From Methylobacterium oryzihabitans (GTDB lineage Bacteria > Pseudomonadota > Alphaproteobacteria > Rhizobiales > Beijerinckiaceae), in contig NZ_SACP01000006.1 in assembly GCF_004004555.2 (NCBI RefSeq), positions 62,001 to 126,000 of the forward strand: 64,000 bases of DNA, in the 5' to 3' direction. Shown one piece after another: positions 9,301 to 16,949 of the stretch. The notes beneath the pieces are model-generated. The model was not told the origin of the DNA, ran no database searches, and saw only the letters and a list, made by a program, of their open reading frames with translations. The translations under genes were made by a program, and so were the position numbers. Each line of letters starts with the position of its first letter. Positions within the stretch are counted from its first letter, which is position 1.

Positions 9301-9945
9301 GGGGCGATCTACGGCGGCCGGGCGGGGCGGGCGACGACCGACGCCCATTCCCTCGGCGCCTACCTGACGCATGTCGGCCCCTCCGGCTGGTCTCTCGACG
9401 CCGCCCTGCAGGCCGTGTTCTACGACCGGACCGAGACGACTTCGGTCGGGGCCGAGCGCCTGAGGACCGGGGGGCGCGGCCTCGCCGCCTCGCTCGAAGC
9501 CGGCTATCCGGTCGCCCTCGGCGCCGGCTGGCGGGTCGAGCCGCAGGCGCAGGTCGTCTACCAGACGCTGTCCTTCGACGACGGCCGGGATCGCATCGGG
9601 CGGGTCCGCGACATCGGCCTTGACGAGGTCCATGGCCGGCTCGGCGCGCGCCTGATCCGGGACTGGGGCCTGCCCGGCGGCGGCGTCCTGACCACCTGGG
9701 CCCGCGGCAACCTCTGGCACACGTTCGGCGCCGACGCGCGCGCGACCTTCGCCAACCCGGAGGGCGCCTTCCCGGTGGCCCTGACCACGGCGCTCGGCGG
9801 AACCTGGGCGCAGCTCGGGCTCGGCGCCTCGGCGCGGATCACCGAGCGGGTCGGCCTGTTCGCCTCGGCCGATTACGACGTCCGGGTCGACGGCCGGCAG
9901 GGCGACGGCGTGCGCGGCCGCCTCGGGCTGACCTTGCGGTGGTGA
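6340..9945 (+). CDS. autotransporter carrying a beta-lactamase-fold serine hydrolase
   Basis: This 1201-residue protein joins three parts. Residues 1-28 are a signal peptide (ending TAGAQT). Residues about 38-370 are a class C beta-lactamase/D-Ala-D-Ala carboxypeptidase/esterase domain with SITK at 94-97 (nucleophile Ser94, Lys97), YSN at 189-191 and HTG at 326-328. Residues about 385-900 are a passenger stalk rich in short beta-helix-like repeats (IDLRDSSIVLRGDG, ADLAAVRIDGTALTALHAGG). Residues about 920-1201 are an autotransporter barrel beginning AWARIFGE and ending with the terminal aromatic residue (LGLTLRW). The only in-frame start downstream of a stop at 6328 is TTG 6340, preceded by AGGGA. 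Predicted to be displayed at the cell surface. Substrate (peptide, ester, lipid or glycan) unknown. Confidence 0.88.
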   Translation: MNAHSSARLLAVLAAAGLSGAVQTAGAQTPVPWTDPVRAGALQELVDRTLADKRIPGAAVSIRQGDLRWATNAGLADVEAGAPPTDGTTFGYRSITKSLVTTVVLQLAREGRIGLDDAVGRYVAGVPGGDVMTIRQLAEMRSGLLNYTASPGFLSTFPADPGRVWTARELLAFAFAAPLRFAPGTSYEYSNSNTLLLGEIVAAATGRSWSDEVRRRLTLPFGMPSVVDQGAGALPAPSAVGYVDDGTGPVSLSAFNGTGLGASGALAGVVGDLERWGRVLGTGAAVSKADFVARLKSFGSTRSDPRSPEYDSYGFGWGEISGWVGHTGNGLGFEALVMYDRATDRTITILLNASNGDDSDAPAHLFRELLTVLGWTEPAGQRQVAADGTRAVVGSGTVWTGLVGGPFGARAAVYAAGGGVATADGPVTLAPMQDFVPAIAVGRDGRVALDRGGTITASPGGDGAFLDGGGGTAALSLRDVAIALRGDAVSGTGIDARDGARADLAAVRIDGTALTALHAGGTTATVVDGTRLAIDLGAGHGAWASRNGTIDLRDSSIVLRGDGIGLLATGRDGPALVRTDGVSVVTLAPGSHGALAQGAGAALQLSATRIATFGAGAHGLVVGDGAAATLVGGGIRTEGAQAAAIGAFALAAPAVASATVSLAGTTLSAASGTAIAASGLDLTVRATGSQLSGAIVGGPGAGIALALDRGSTWTLPDAGAPTSRLASLVNRDSTVAFAPASDYRSLVVGDYRGEGGTLVVNAGLGRGGAGADRLVVDGGRATGSTRIVVRQEGGGAATAGDGITLVETRNGGTTDPAAFTLAGARVAAGAYDYALARGGGGSAQDWFLRSTRPDGSPNLRPEVALTLALPAMASRFGLAMIGTLHERDGGRSDAGGAASAGGTPGAGGALGTGGALGTGSAWARIFGETGDRRASGGGDAARLGGFRAGGPAYDVGLAGFQAGLDLMRSEGTVAGLAIGAGRIEAEVGAIYGGRAGRATTDAHSLGAYLTHVGPSGWSLDAALQAVFYDRTETTSVGAERLRTGGRGLAASLEAGYPVALGAGWRVEPQAQVVYQTLSFDDGRDRIGRVRDIGLDEVHGRLGARLIRDWGLPGGGVLTTWARGNLWHTFGADARATFANPEGAFPVALTTALGGTWAQLGLGASARITERVGLFASADYDVRVDGRQGDGVRGRLGLTLRW
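9058..9104. repeat. 18-bp tandem repeat in autotransporter linker
   Basis: Two perfect copies of GGCGGTGCTCTGGGAACT (9058-9075 and 9076-9093) are followed by a decayed third copy. They encode GALGTG repeats in the glycine-rich hinge just before the outer-membrane barrel, so copy-number change would lengthen the hinge by six residues and stay in frame. Confidence 0.8.
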
Positions 9946-10059
9946 GGGCGGCCTGAGCCCCCGCGCTTCCGGCGATGCTCTTGCGCGATTCGTCTCCGCA
10001 CCGTTCAGTCGACGGCGCGGACGCCGCGTCCGCGCCGGGAGCAGGAGCGGACCGCCGGG

Positions 10060-10962
10060 ATGCTGACGCTGCGCCAGATCGAGGTCGTGCGGGCGGTGAT
10101 GATCACCGGCACGGTGGCGGGGGCGGCGCGCCTCCTCAACGTGTCGGCCCCGGGCATCAGCCGGCTGATGAAGTACACCGAGGGCTCCCTCGGCCTGCGC
10201 CTGTTCGACCGCCGCGGCGGCCGCCTCGTCCCCTCGGTCCAGGCCCGCGCGGTGTTCGAGCAGGTCAACGCGGTGTTCGAGAAGATCGAGGACCTCCGCT
10301 ACGTCGTCGCCCGCACCCGGAGCGGCGCGGCGCAGGAACTCCGCATCGGCTCGGTGCCGTCGATCTCGCACGTGATGGTGCCGCGGGCGATCGAGCGGGT
10401 GCGGGCGCAGTACCCGCAGCTCCTCATCGACATCAACATCCTGAAGATCGAGGAGGCGATCGACTACCTGCTGCTCGGCAAGGGCGAGGTGGTGGCGATG
10501 AGCTACCGCCTCGACCATCCCGGCCTGACCTTCGCGCCGCTCGCCGCCGGCGACCTCCTGTGCATCGTCCCCGAGGCGCATCCGCTCGCCGCCCGCAGCG
10601 TCATCGCGGCCGACGAGATCGTCCGCCATCCCCTCATCGGCATCGACCCGAACGATCCCTACGGCCGGATCATGTCCGACATCTTCCGCGAGCGCCGGCT
10701 CGACTACGAGATCACCATCCGGGCCCGGTTCGGCTCGACGGTGTGCTCCCTGGTCAAGGCCGGCCTCGGCATCGCGGTGATCGACCAGTTCACCGTCGCG
10801 GACGGCGCCTTCCCGGGGATCCGCGTGCTGCCGATCGCCGAGCGGCCGCGCTTCGAGACCTGGATCGCCACCAAGGCCGGAACCACGCTCAGCCTGTTCG
10901 CCGACGGCTTCGTGCGCTTCCTGCGCCAGGAGATGACCCGCGACGGGCGCCCCGGACCGTAA
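10060..10962 (+). CDS. LysR-family transcriptional regulator
   Basis: A 300-residue LysR regulator. The winged HTH occupies about residues 1-62 (MLTLRQIEVVRAVMITGTVAGAARLLNVSAPGISRLMKYTE) and the periplasmic-binding-protein-like effector domain about 92-295. It is followed after 123 bases by a shikimate dehydrogenase gene and a permease on the same strand, so control of quinate/shikimate or related organic-acid use is a reasonable inference. A perfect palindrome overlaps its stop codon (10959-10973). Confidence 0.9.
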   Translation: MLTLRQIEVVRAVMITGTVAGAARLLNVSAPGISRLMKYTEGSLGLRLFDRRGGRLVPSVQARAVFEQVNAVFEKIEDLRYVVARTRSGAAQELRIGSVPSISHVMVPRAIERVRAQYPQLLIDINILKIEEAIDYLLLGKGEVVAMSYRLDHPGLTFAPLAAGDLLCIVPEAHPLAARSVIAADEIVRHPLIGIDPNDPYGRIMSDIFRERRLDYEITIRARFGSTVCSLVKAGLGIAVIDQFTVADGAFPGIRVLPIAERPRFETWIATKAGTTLSLFADGFVRFLRQEMTRDGRPGP

Positions 10963-10973
10963 CATGATGTTAC
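10959..10973. promoter_or_regulatory. 15-bp perfect palindrome, candidate LysR operator
   Basis: GTAACATGATGTTAC has 7-bp perfect arms around one base, includes the TAA stop of the LysR gene and lies 112 bases ahead of the aroE-type gene. Its place between regulator and target suits an operator. Binding is inferred. Confidence 0.4.
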
Positions 10974-11085
10974 GATCCCGGGCCAAATTTGTATTTCTCG
11001 TCGCGGTGGCCCGGGAGTAGTTTCCCGGCTGCGGATCCGGTTTCTCACCGGTCTGACGCAGAGGACGCAGCCGGGGCGCGGATCG

Positions 11086-11946
11086 ATGGTCGAGACACGA
11101 CGGCAGAGGGTGCTGCTCGGGCTGATCGGCGCGCCGATCGCCCATTCGGCCTCGCCGCGCATGCACGAGGCGGCGGCCGAGGCGCTCGGGATGCGGGCAC
11201 ATTATCAGCTCGTCGAGGTGGCGGGCGCCGGGCCGGACCTGCTGCGCACGCTGCTCGCGGGCCTGCGCCACCTCGGCTTCGCCGGGGTGAACGTCACCTA
11301 CCCGTACAAGGAGGCGGTGATGCCGTTCCTCGACGCGCTGTCCGACGACGCGCGGGCGGTGGGGGCGGTCAACACGATCGTGGTCGCCGAGGGCCGGCTC
11401 GTCGGCCACAACACCGACGCCAGCGGCTTCGCCCGGGCGCTCCTGCGCACCTTCGGGCCGGCGCCCCGCGGGCCCGTCGCGCTGGTCGGGGCCGGCGGCG
11501 TCGGCAAGGCGGCGGCGGTGGCGCTGGCGCGGCTCGGCGGCATCGAGATCCGCCTGTTCGACACCGACGCCGCCAAGGCCAGGCACCTCGCCGCGAGCCT
11601 CGACGGCACCGCCGAGGTCCGGGCCTGCGCCGGCCTCGCCGAGGCCCTCGACGGGGCCGGCGGCCTCGTCAACGGCACCCCGATCGGCATGCTGCCCGAC
11701 CGCGGCAGCCCGGTCCCGGAGGCGCTGCTGCGGCCCGACCTGTGGGTCGCCGACGCGGTGTACTCGCCGCTCCACACCCCGCTGCTGCGGGCGGCCGGGC
11801 GCCTCGGCGCCCCGGTCATGACCGGGCGCGAGCTCGCGATCCATCAGGCGCTCGACGCCTTCCGGCTGTTCACCGGCCGGGAGCCGCCGGAGGCCGCGAT
11901 GGCGGCGGGCTTCGACGCGGCGCTCGCCGCGCAGGCGCCGCACTGA
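11086..11946 (+). CDS. shikimate/quinate dehydrogenase (AroE family)
   Basis: A 286-residue oxidoreductase of the shikimate dehydrogenase family. The substrate loop AHSASPRMHEAA, the catalytic lysine in NVTYPYKEAV, the asparagine of AVNTIV and the aspartate of NTDASGF are all present. The nucleotide motif GAGGVGKAA is followed by LFDTDAAKA, where an Asp at the strand end favours NAD over NADP, as in catabolic quinate/shikimate dehydrogenases. Next to a LysR regulator and an MHS permease it is more likely catabolic than the biosynthetic AroE. Start ATG 11086 is the first methionine in the conserved region. Confidence 0.85.
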   Translation: MVETRRQRVLLGLIGAPIAHSASPRMHEAAAEALGMRAHYQLVEVAGAGPDLLRTLLAGLRHLGFAGVNVTYPYKEAVMPFLDALSDDARAVGAVNTIVVAEGRLVGHNTDASGFARALLRTFGPAPRGPVALVGAGGVGKAAAVALARLGGIEIRLFDTDAAKARHLAASLDGTAEVRACAGLAEALDGAGGLVNGTPIGMLPDRGSPVPEALLRPDLWVADAVYSPLHTPLLRAAGRLGAPVMTGRELAIHQALDAFRLFTGREPPEAAMAAGFDAALAAQAPH

Positions 11947-11950
11947 CCGC

Positions 11951-12085
11951 GGGGCCCCCAGCCCCGGCCGGCAAAAAACCAGACCGGGGCCCCCGGCCCC
12001 GGCCAGCAAAAAACCAGACCGGGGCCCCCGGCCCCGGCGACCAGGACTGAACCGGGGCTCGCGGCTCCGGCCATGAAGAATCCGG
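11951..12085. repeat. 35-bp tandem repeat, about 3.7 copies
   Basis: Copies begin at 11951, 11986, 12021 and 12054. Each opens with GGGGCCCCC(A/G)GCCCC and the first two continue to GCAAAAAACCAGACC. The third and fourth have decayed, the fourth losing the A-run. Each copy has a self-complementary GC core (GGGGCCCC), so the transcript could fold into a string of hairpins between the dehydrogenase gene and the permease gene. Confidence 0.85.
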
Positions 12086-12117
12086 CCCGACAGGGCCCTC
12101 GAGGGAGGACGCCAACG

Positions 12118-13533
12118 ATGACGACGACACTCGCGCACGAGCCCGGAGGGCGCCACCAGTCGAGGAAGGCCGCGGCGAGCGGCTGGATCGGCTCGGCGCT
12201 CGAATACTACGACTTCTTCATCTACGCGACGGCGGCGTCGCTGATCTTCCCGCAGATCTTCTTCCCGGCCGGCAACCCGACGGTGGCGATCGTCGCCTCG
12301 CTGGCGACCTACGGCGTCGGCTACGTCAGCCGGCCGATCGGCGCCTTCGTGCTCGGCCACTGGGGCGACACCCACGGCCGCAAGCACGTCCTGGTGCTGT
12401 GCATGTTCCTGATGGGCTTCTCGACCATCGCGGTCGGGCTGCTGCCGACCTACAGCCAGGTCGGCATCCTGGCGCCGATCCTGCTCGTGATCCTGCGGCT
12501 GATCCAGGGCTTCGCGGTGGCGGGCGAGATCTCGGGCGCCTCGTCGATGATCATGGAGCACGCGCCGTTCGGCCGCCGGGGCTTCTTCGCCAGCTTCACC
12601 CTCCAGGGCGTGCAGGCCGGGCAGGTGCTCGCCGCCGCGGTGTTCCTGCCGCTCGCCCACTACATGCCGGCCGAGGCGTTCAATTCCTGGGGCTGGCGCA
12701 TCCCGTTCCTGCTCAGCGTCGTGGTGATCGTCGTCGGCTTCATCATCCGGCGCGAGGTCGACGAGACCCCGGCCTTCGTCCACGAGGAAGCCCAGGGCGA
12801 GATCGCCAAGGCGACGGGCGCCAGGTCCCCGGTGGTCGAGGCGATCCAGACGAGCTGGCCCGACATGCTGCGCGTCATCTGCATGGCGCTGATGAACGTG
12901 ATCCCGGTCGTCGCCACGATCTTCGGCGCCGCCTACGCGGTCCAGGCCGCCTACGGCATCGGCTTCGAGAAGGACGTCTACCTGTGGATCCCGGTGATCG
13001 GCAACATCGTGGCCGTCGCGGTGATCCCGTTCGTCGGCAACCTATCGGACAGGATCGGCCGGCGCCCGCCGATCATCATCGGGGCGCTCGGCTCGGGCCT
13101 GCTCGCCTTCGGGTACCTCTACGCGATCAGCATCCACAGCGTGCCGCTCGCCATCGCGATGTCGCTGCTGATGTGGGGCGTGGTCTACCAGGGCTACAAC
13201 GCGGTCTATCCGAGCTACTACCCGGAGTTGTTCGCCACCCGCTACCGCGTCTCCGCGATGGCGATCTCGCAGAACATCGGCACGGCGATCACCGCGATGC
13301 TGCCGGCCCTGTTCGCCACCGTCGCGCCGCCCGGCTCGACCAACATCCCGCTCACCGTCGGGGCGATCGCCTTCGGCATCACCGCGGTGGCGGCGGCGGC
13401 GGCCTTCAGCGCCCGCGAGACCTACCGCGTCCAGATGAACGACCTCGGCCGTCCCGACGCGGTGCCGGTGCCCAAGCCGGATTACGACCGGCTGCGCGAG
13501 CAGGCGACATCGGGCGCGCTGGCCCGCGCCTGA
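12118..13533 (+). CDS. MHS-family MFS permease (shikimate/alpha-ketoglutarate/proline type)
   Basis: A 471-residue 12-helix proton symporter of the metabolite:H+ symporter (MHS) family. Signatures are GWIGSALEYYDFFIYATAASLIF, GHWGDTHGRKHVLV and, in the second half, GNLSDRIGRRPPIIIG. The start at 12118 follows GGGAGG at good spacing. Family members import shikimate, alpha-ketoglutarate, proline/betaine or citrate. The upstream shikimate/quinate dehydrogenase suggests a hydroaromatic acid as substrate; this is inference. Confidence 0.9.
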   Translation: MTTTLAHEPGGRHQSRKAAASGWIGSALEYYDFFIYATAASLIFPQIFFPAGNPTVAIVASLATYGVGYVSRPIGAFVLGHWGDTHGRKHVLVLCMFLMGFSTIAVGLLPTYSQVGILAPILLVILRLIQGFAVAGEISGASSMIMEHAPFGRRGFFASFTLQGVQAGQVLAAAVFLPLAHYMPAEAFNSWGWRIPFLLSVVVIVVGFIIRREVDETPAFVHEEAQGEIAKATGARSPVVEAIQTSWPDMLRVICMALMNVIPVVATIFGAAYAVQAAYGIGFEKDVYLWIPVIGNIVAVAVIPFVGNLSDRIGRRPPIIIGALGSGLLAFGYLYAISIHSVPLAIAMSLLMWGVVYQGYNAVYPSYYPELFATRYRVSAMAISQNIGTAITAMLPALFATVAPPGSTNIPLTVGAIAFGITAVAAAAAFSARETYRVQMNDLGRPDAVPVPKPDYDRLREQATSGALARA

Positions 13534-13555
13534 ACCGGGTACCGCACAAAAAACC

Positions 13556-13588
13556 AAGGGCGGGGCCGCGTGGCGGCCCCGCCCTTTG
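13556..13588. terminator. strong hairpin terminator between convergent genes
   Basis: A perfect 14-bp stem (AAGGGCGGGGCCGC with its complement) around a GTG loop, with A-rich sequence before it and TTT after it, so it can work in both directions. It separates the MHS permease (ends 13533) from matB (ends 13614 on the minus strand). Confidence 0.85.
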
Positions 13589-13613
13589 TCGTGGATTCGC
13601 GGGGTCGGGCGGA

Positions 13614-15140
13614 TCAGCCCCCGTACAGGTCCTTGTGGGCGTCGCGCAGCAGGTTCTTCTGCACCTTGCCCATGGTGTTGCGGGGCAGCTCGTCGACGAA
13701 CAGGATCCGCTTGGGCTGCTTGAACTTGGCCAGCCGGCTCTCCAGCGCGGCCAGGATCCCGGCCTCGGTCGGCGCCTCGGCGCCGGGGCGCGCCACCACG
13801 ATTGCGGTGACGCCCTCGCCGAAATCCTTGTGCGCGAGGCCGATCACCGCCGATTCGAGCACGCCGGGCAGCGCGTCGATCTCGGTCTCGACCTCCTTCG
13901 GATAGACGTTGTAGCCGCCCGTGATGATGAGGTCCTTGCCGCGCCCGACGATGTGGACGTAGCCGCGCCCGTCGACCTTGCCGAGGTCGCCGGTGATGAA
14001 GAAGCCGTCGGCCTTGAACTCGGCCGCGGTCTTCTCCGGCATGCGCCAGTAGCCCTTGAACACGTTGGGGCCGCGGACCTCGATCATCCCGACCTCGTCG
14101 GGGCCGAGCGCCCGCCCGGTCTCGGGATCGACCACCCGCAGGTCGACGCCCGGCAGCGGGAACCCGACCGTGCCCGCCACCCGGTCGCCCTCGTAGGGGT
14201 TCGAGGTGTTCATGTTGGTCTCGGTCATGCCGTAGCGTTCGAGGATCGCGTGGCCGGTCCGCGCCTGCCAGTCGCGATGGGTCTCGGCGAGCAGCGGCGC
14301 CGAGCCGGAGACGAACAGGCGCATGCCCTTGGTCGCCTCGGGCGTCAGGCCCGGCTCCCTGAGCAGGCGGGTGTAGAAGGTCGGCACGCCCATCATCGCG
14401 GTCGCCCGCGGCATCAGGGCGAGGATCGCCGCCGGATCGAGCCTCGGCAGGAACAGCATCGCGGCGCCGGCCATCAGCACCGTGTTGGTGGCGACGAACA
14501 GGCCGTGGGTGTGGAACACCGGCAGGGCGTGGATCAGCACGTCGTCGGCGGTGAAGCGCCAGTGCTCGACCAGCGTCAGGGCGTTCGACGCGAGGTTGTC
14601 GTGGCTCAGCATCGCGCCCTTCGAGCGCCCGGTGGTGCCCGAGGTGTAGAGGATCGCCGCGAGGTCGTCGGGCCCGCGGGCGACGTCGGCGAAGCCGCCG
14701 GTCTGGCCCGCCGCCTCCGCCGCCATCGTGCCGGCGCCGTCGGCGTCGAGGGTGCCGACCTGCGCCACGCCGGCGCCCTCGGCCACCGGGGCGAGGGCGT
14801 CGCGCCGGGCCGGATCGCACACGAACAGGGCCGGCTCGGCGTCGCCGAGGAAGTAGCCGATCTCGGCCGCCGTGTAGCCGGTGTTGAGCGGCAGGAACGC
14901 CGCCCCGGCGCGCACGCAGCCGAGATAGAGCGCGATCACCGCCGGGCTCTTCTCGACCTGCACCGCGACCCGGTCGCCGGGCTTCACCCCGAGCCCGACC
15001 AGCGCCGCGGCGTAGCGGGCGGATTCCGCCAGCAGGTCGGCGTAGCTCCAGCGCAGGCCACCGGGCACTTCGAGGAAGAGGTGGCCGGCCGGGTCGGCCG
15101 GAAGGCGGTCGCGGATGAGGTCAAAGAGATGGTTGGACAT
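13614..15140 (-). CDS. matB: malonyl-CoA synthetase
   Basis: A 508-residue acyl-adenylating enzyme that makes malonyl-CoA from malonate, CoA and ATP. It has the AMP-binding loop LYTSGTTGRSKGA, the region GMTETNMNTSNPYEGDR typical of malonate/methylmalonate-specific MatB enzymes (with the substrate-contacting Arg), GDLGKVDGRGYVHIVGRGKD, and the catalytic C-terminal lysine in NTMGKVQKN. It is the last gene of the dctPQM-matAB set, after matA and an element containing strong hairpins. Confidence 0.94.
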   Translation of the reverse strand: MSNHLFDLIRDRLPADPAGHLFLEVPGGLRWSYADLLAESARYAAALVGLGVKPGDRVAVQVEKSPAVIALYLGCVRAGAAFLPLNTGYTAAEIGYFLGDAEPALFVCDPARRDALAPVAEGAGVAQVGTLDADGAGTMAAEAAGQTGGFADVARGPDDLAAILYTSGTTGRSKGAMLSHDNLASNALTLVEHWRFTADDVLIHALPVFHTHGLFVATNTVLMAGAAMLFLPRLDPAAILALMPRATAMMGVPTFYTRLLREPGLTPEATKGMRLFVSGSAPLLAETHRDWQARTGHAILERYGMTETNMNTSNPYEGDRVAGTVGFPLPGVDLRVVDPETGRALGPDEVGMIEVRGPNVFKGYWRMPEKTAAEFKADGFFITGDLGKVDGRGYVHIVGRGKDLIITGGYNVYPKEVETEIDALPGVLESAVIGLAHKDFGEGVTAIVVARPGAEAPTEAGILAALESRLAKFKQPKRILFVDELPRNTMGKVQKNLLRDAHKDLYGG

Positions 15141-15170
15141 GCGGGTTCAGCCTGAAGGACGGGCTCTGTG

Positions 15171-15401
15171 ACCCTCCCCCCTCTGCGGGGGAGGGTGGCG
15201 AGCGGAGCGAGCCGGGAGAGGGGACGCCGCTTCCGGAAAGGTCGCGCCCCGGCTGACAGACGCCATCTCCGGCACCGTCGCGTTCCCCTCTCCCGCCCCA
15301 CTCCGTGGGGCACCCTCCCCCCATCCCAAGTCGGGCAGGCCCGACTTGGGCAGTGGGTGCGGAACTCGGGCGGGCCCGAGTTCCGTGGGGGGAGGGGCGG
15401 G
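15171..15401. repeat. GC-rich inverted-repeat element between matA and matB
   Basis: The left part starts ACCCTCCCCCCTCTGCGG and continues GGCGAGCGGAGCGAGCCGGG, the same modules seen at 43491-43661. Two perfect hairpins sit near the matA end: 15325-15350 (12-bp arms CCCAAGTCGGGC) and 15361-15384 (11-bp arms GGAACTCGGGC). Their place between two co-transcribed genes suggests an effect on mRNA stability or partial termination. No gene is present in the gap. Confidence 0.8.
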
Positions 15402-15404
15402 CTC

Positions 15405-16811
15405 TCACGCCTCCGCCAGCACCACCGAGCGGGCGGGCGGCAGGTTCTGGCGCAGTTCGCGGTTGACCGCCATCGAGGCCGAGACCGTGCCGAGATTGGC
15501 GTAGGTCTCGTGGTTCTTCTCGATCGCGCCGAGGTCGTAGAGGTAGTTCACCATCAGGCCGTGGGCCTGGGCGAGGCCCTTGGGCGAGACGTCGCCGAGA
15601 TGGTTCAGCCGCTCCAGCCGGGCGCCGTTGCCGAGATGGAAGCGGGCGACCGGGTCGACCGGCTTGCCGCGGGCGGTCTTGGCGCGCAGGAAGTAGTAGG
15701 CGGCGGCCGGCAGCAGCGCCTTCCTCACCGCCTCGGCCTTGGCCTTGTCGGCGTGCCAGTCCGGCTCGTCGAGGAGCCGCAGGGTCTCGGCGTCCTCGCG
15801 GGTCAGCCCCTGCGGCGCGTCGGCCCGGCGCTCGCGGTCGAGCCAGGAGCGGAAGCCCGGCACCGGCGACAGCGTCACGAAGGTCTTCAGCGCCGGCATC
15901 TCGCGGCACAGGTCCTCGACCACCTGCTTGATGAGGAAGTTGCCGAAGGTGACCCCGGCGAGCCCGCGCTGGCAGTTCGAGATCGAGTAGAAGATCGCCG
16001 TCGTCGCCTCGCGGGAGGCCAGCGGCCGGCGCTCGTCGGCGAGGATCGGGGCGATCGCCGAGGCGATGGCGCCGGTCAGCGCCACCTCGACGAAGATCAG
16101 CGGCTCGTCGACCAGCGCCGGATGGAAGAACGCGAAGCAGCGCCGGTCCGGCGGCTCGATCCGCCGGCGCAGGTCGTCCCAGCCGGAGATGGCGTGGACC
16201 GCCTCGTAGCGGATGATCTTCTCGAGGATGTGGGCCGGGGTGGTCCAGTCGATCCGGCGCAGGATCAGGAAGCCGCGGTTGAACCACGACGCGAACAGGT
16301 GCTCGAAGTCGCGGTCGAGGCTCTCGACGGCGTCGAGGAGCGCCGGGTCGGGCTCCTCGCGGCGCGACAGGGCCGAGCGCAGGGCGAACAGGTCCTCGCG
16401 CATCCGCACCAGCGCCACGGTGCCGTCGCGGGCGAGGTTGAGGCGGCGGATCAGCTCCTGCGAGCGCGGCTCGGCCGCCTCGTGGAGCTGGCCGAGGGCG
16501 GCCCGGGACGGCGCCTTGCGGTAGGCCGCGATCGCCGCGTCGACGGCTCCGTGGTCGGCGCCGAAGTCGCGGGCGACGCGGGAGAGGAAGTCCTGGCGCT
16601 CCTCGGCCGAGTAGGTGGCGTAGCGGTCGAGGATCATCCGCGCCAGGGCGACGCCGGAGGCCTCGCCGCGCCGGGAGATCAGGTCCTCGCACAGCCGCAC
16701 GAGGTCGGGCACGCCGAGCCGGGCGACGTCGCCGCGCCCGAGGCCGATGAGGCCGCGGCCGCGCTCCGTGATGCTCTGAAGGAGGTCCCCGAGGAACGAG
16801 ATCGCCACCAT
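15405..16811 (-). CDS. matA: malonyl-CoA decarboxylase
   Basis: The 468-residue product converts malonyl-CoA to acetyl-CoA and CO2, the second step after MatB. The N-terminal helical domain is followed by the GNAT-like catalytic domain with FFHPALVDEPLIFVEVALT, YSISNCQRGLAGVTFGNFLIKQV and HLGNGARLERLNHLGD, all conserved in the family. The start at 16811 (MVAISFLGDLL) is chosen because AGGG precedes it and homology begins there; a start at 16940 would add 43 non-conserved residues. It lies 138 bases downstream of dctM. Confidence 0.93.
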   Translation of the reverse strand: MVAISFLGDLLQSITERGRGLIGLGRGDVARLGVPDLVRLCEDLISRRGEASGVALARMILDRYATYSAEERQDFLSRVARDFGADHGAVDAAIAAYRKAPSRAALGQLHEAAEPRSQELIRRLNLARDGTVALVRMREDLFALRSALSRREEPDPALLDAVESLDRDFEHLFASWFNRGFLILRRIDWTTPAHILEKIIRYEAVHAISGWDDLRRRIEPPDRRCFAFFHPALVDEPLIFVEVALTGAIASAIAPILADERRPLASREATTAIFYSISNCQRGLAGVTFGNFLIKQVVEDLCREMPALKTFVTLSPVPGFRSWLDRERRADAPQGLTREDAETLRLLDEPDWHADKAKAEAVRKALLPAAAYYFLRAKTARGKPVDPVARFHLGNGARLERLNHLGDVSPKGLAQAHGLMVNYLYDLGAIEKNHETYANLGTVSASMAVNRELRQNLPPARSVVLAEA

Positions 16812-16949
16812 GTCGCCCTGCTCTGGTCCGGTCCGCCCGCGCCACCAGGGCGGGGAGGCGGTCCTGTCGGACTCGGCTCCCTCCGCCCGCGGTCCCGAGT
16901 CTAGCACAGCTTGCCGGCCGTCGCCGGATCGCGCCGTCATGCCGCCCCC

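Noticed and set aside
5415..9623. A 1402-codon plus-strand frame overlapping the AraC and autotransporter genes
   Set aside because: Out of frame with both, Arg/Pro-rich, no signal peptide or domain; a GC shadow.
4954..12783. A 2609-codon open frame on the minus strand
   Set aside because: It runs antisense to well-supported genes (AraC regulator, autotransporter, LysR, shikimate dehydrogenase, part of the permease) and its product is low-complexity Arg/Ala/Gly/Asp-rich; stop codons are rare in this frame because of high GC.
12399..15155. A 918-codon plus-strand frame across the MHS permease and matB
   Set aside because: It spans a strong terminator and the convergent matB gene; composition is shadow-like.
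15171..15401. CRISPR-like array, considered because of repeated short GC motifs here and at 43.5, 55.1 and 60.6 kb
   Set aside because: Motifs are mirrored, not direct repeats with unique spacers, and no cas genes are present.
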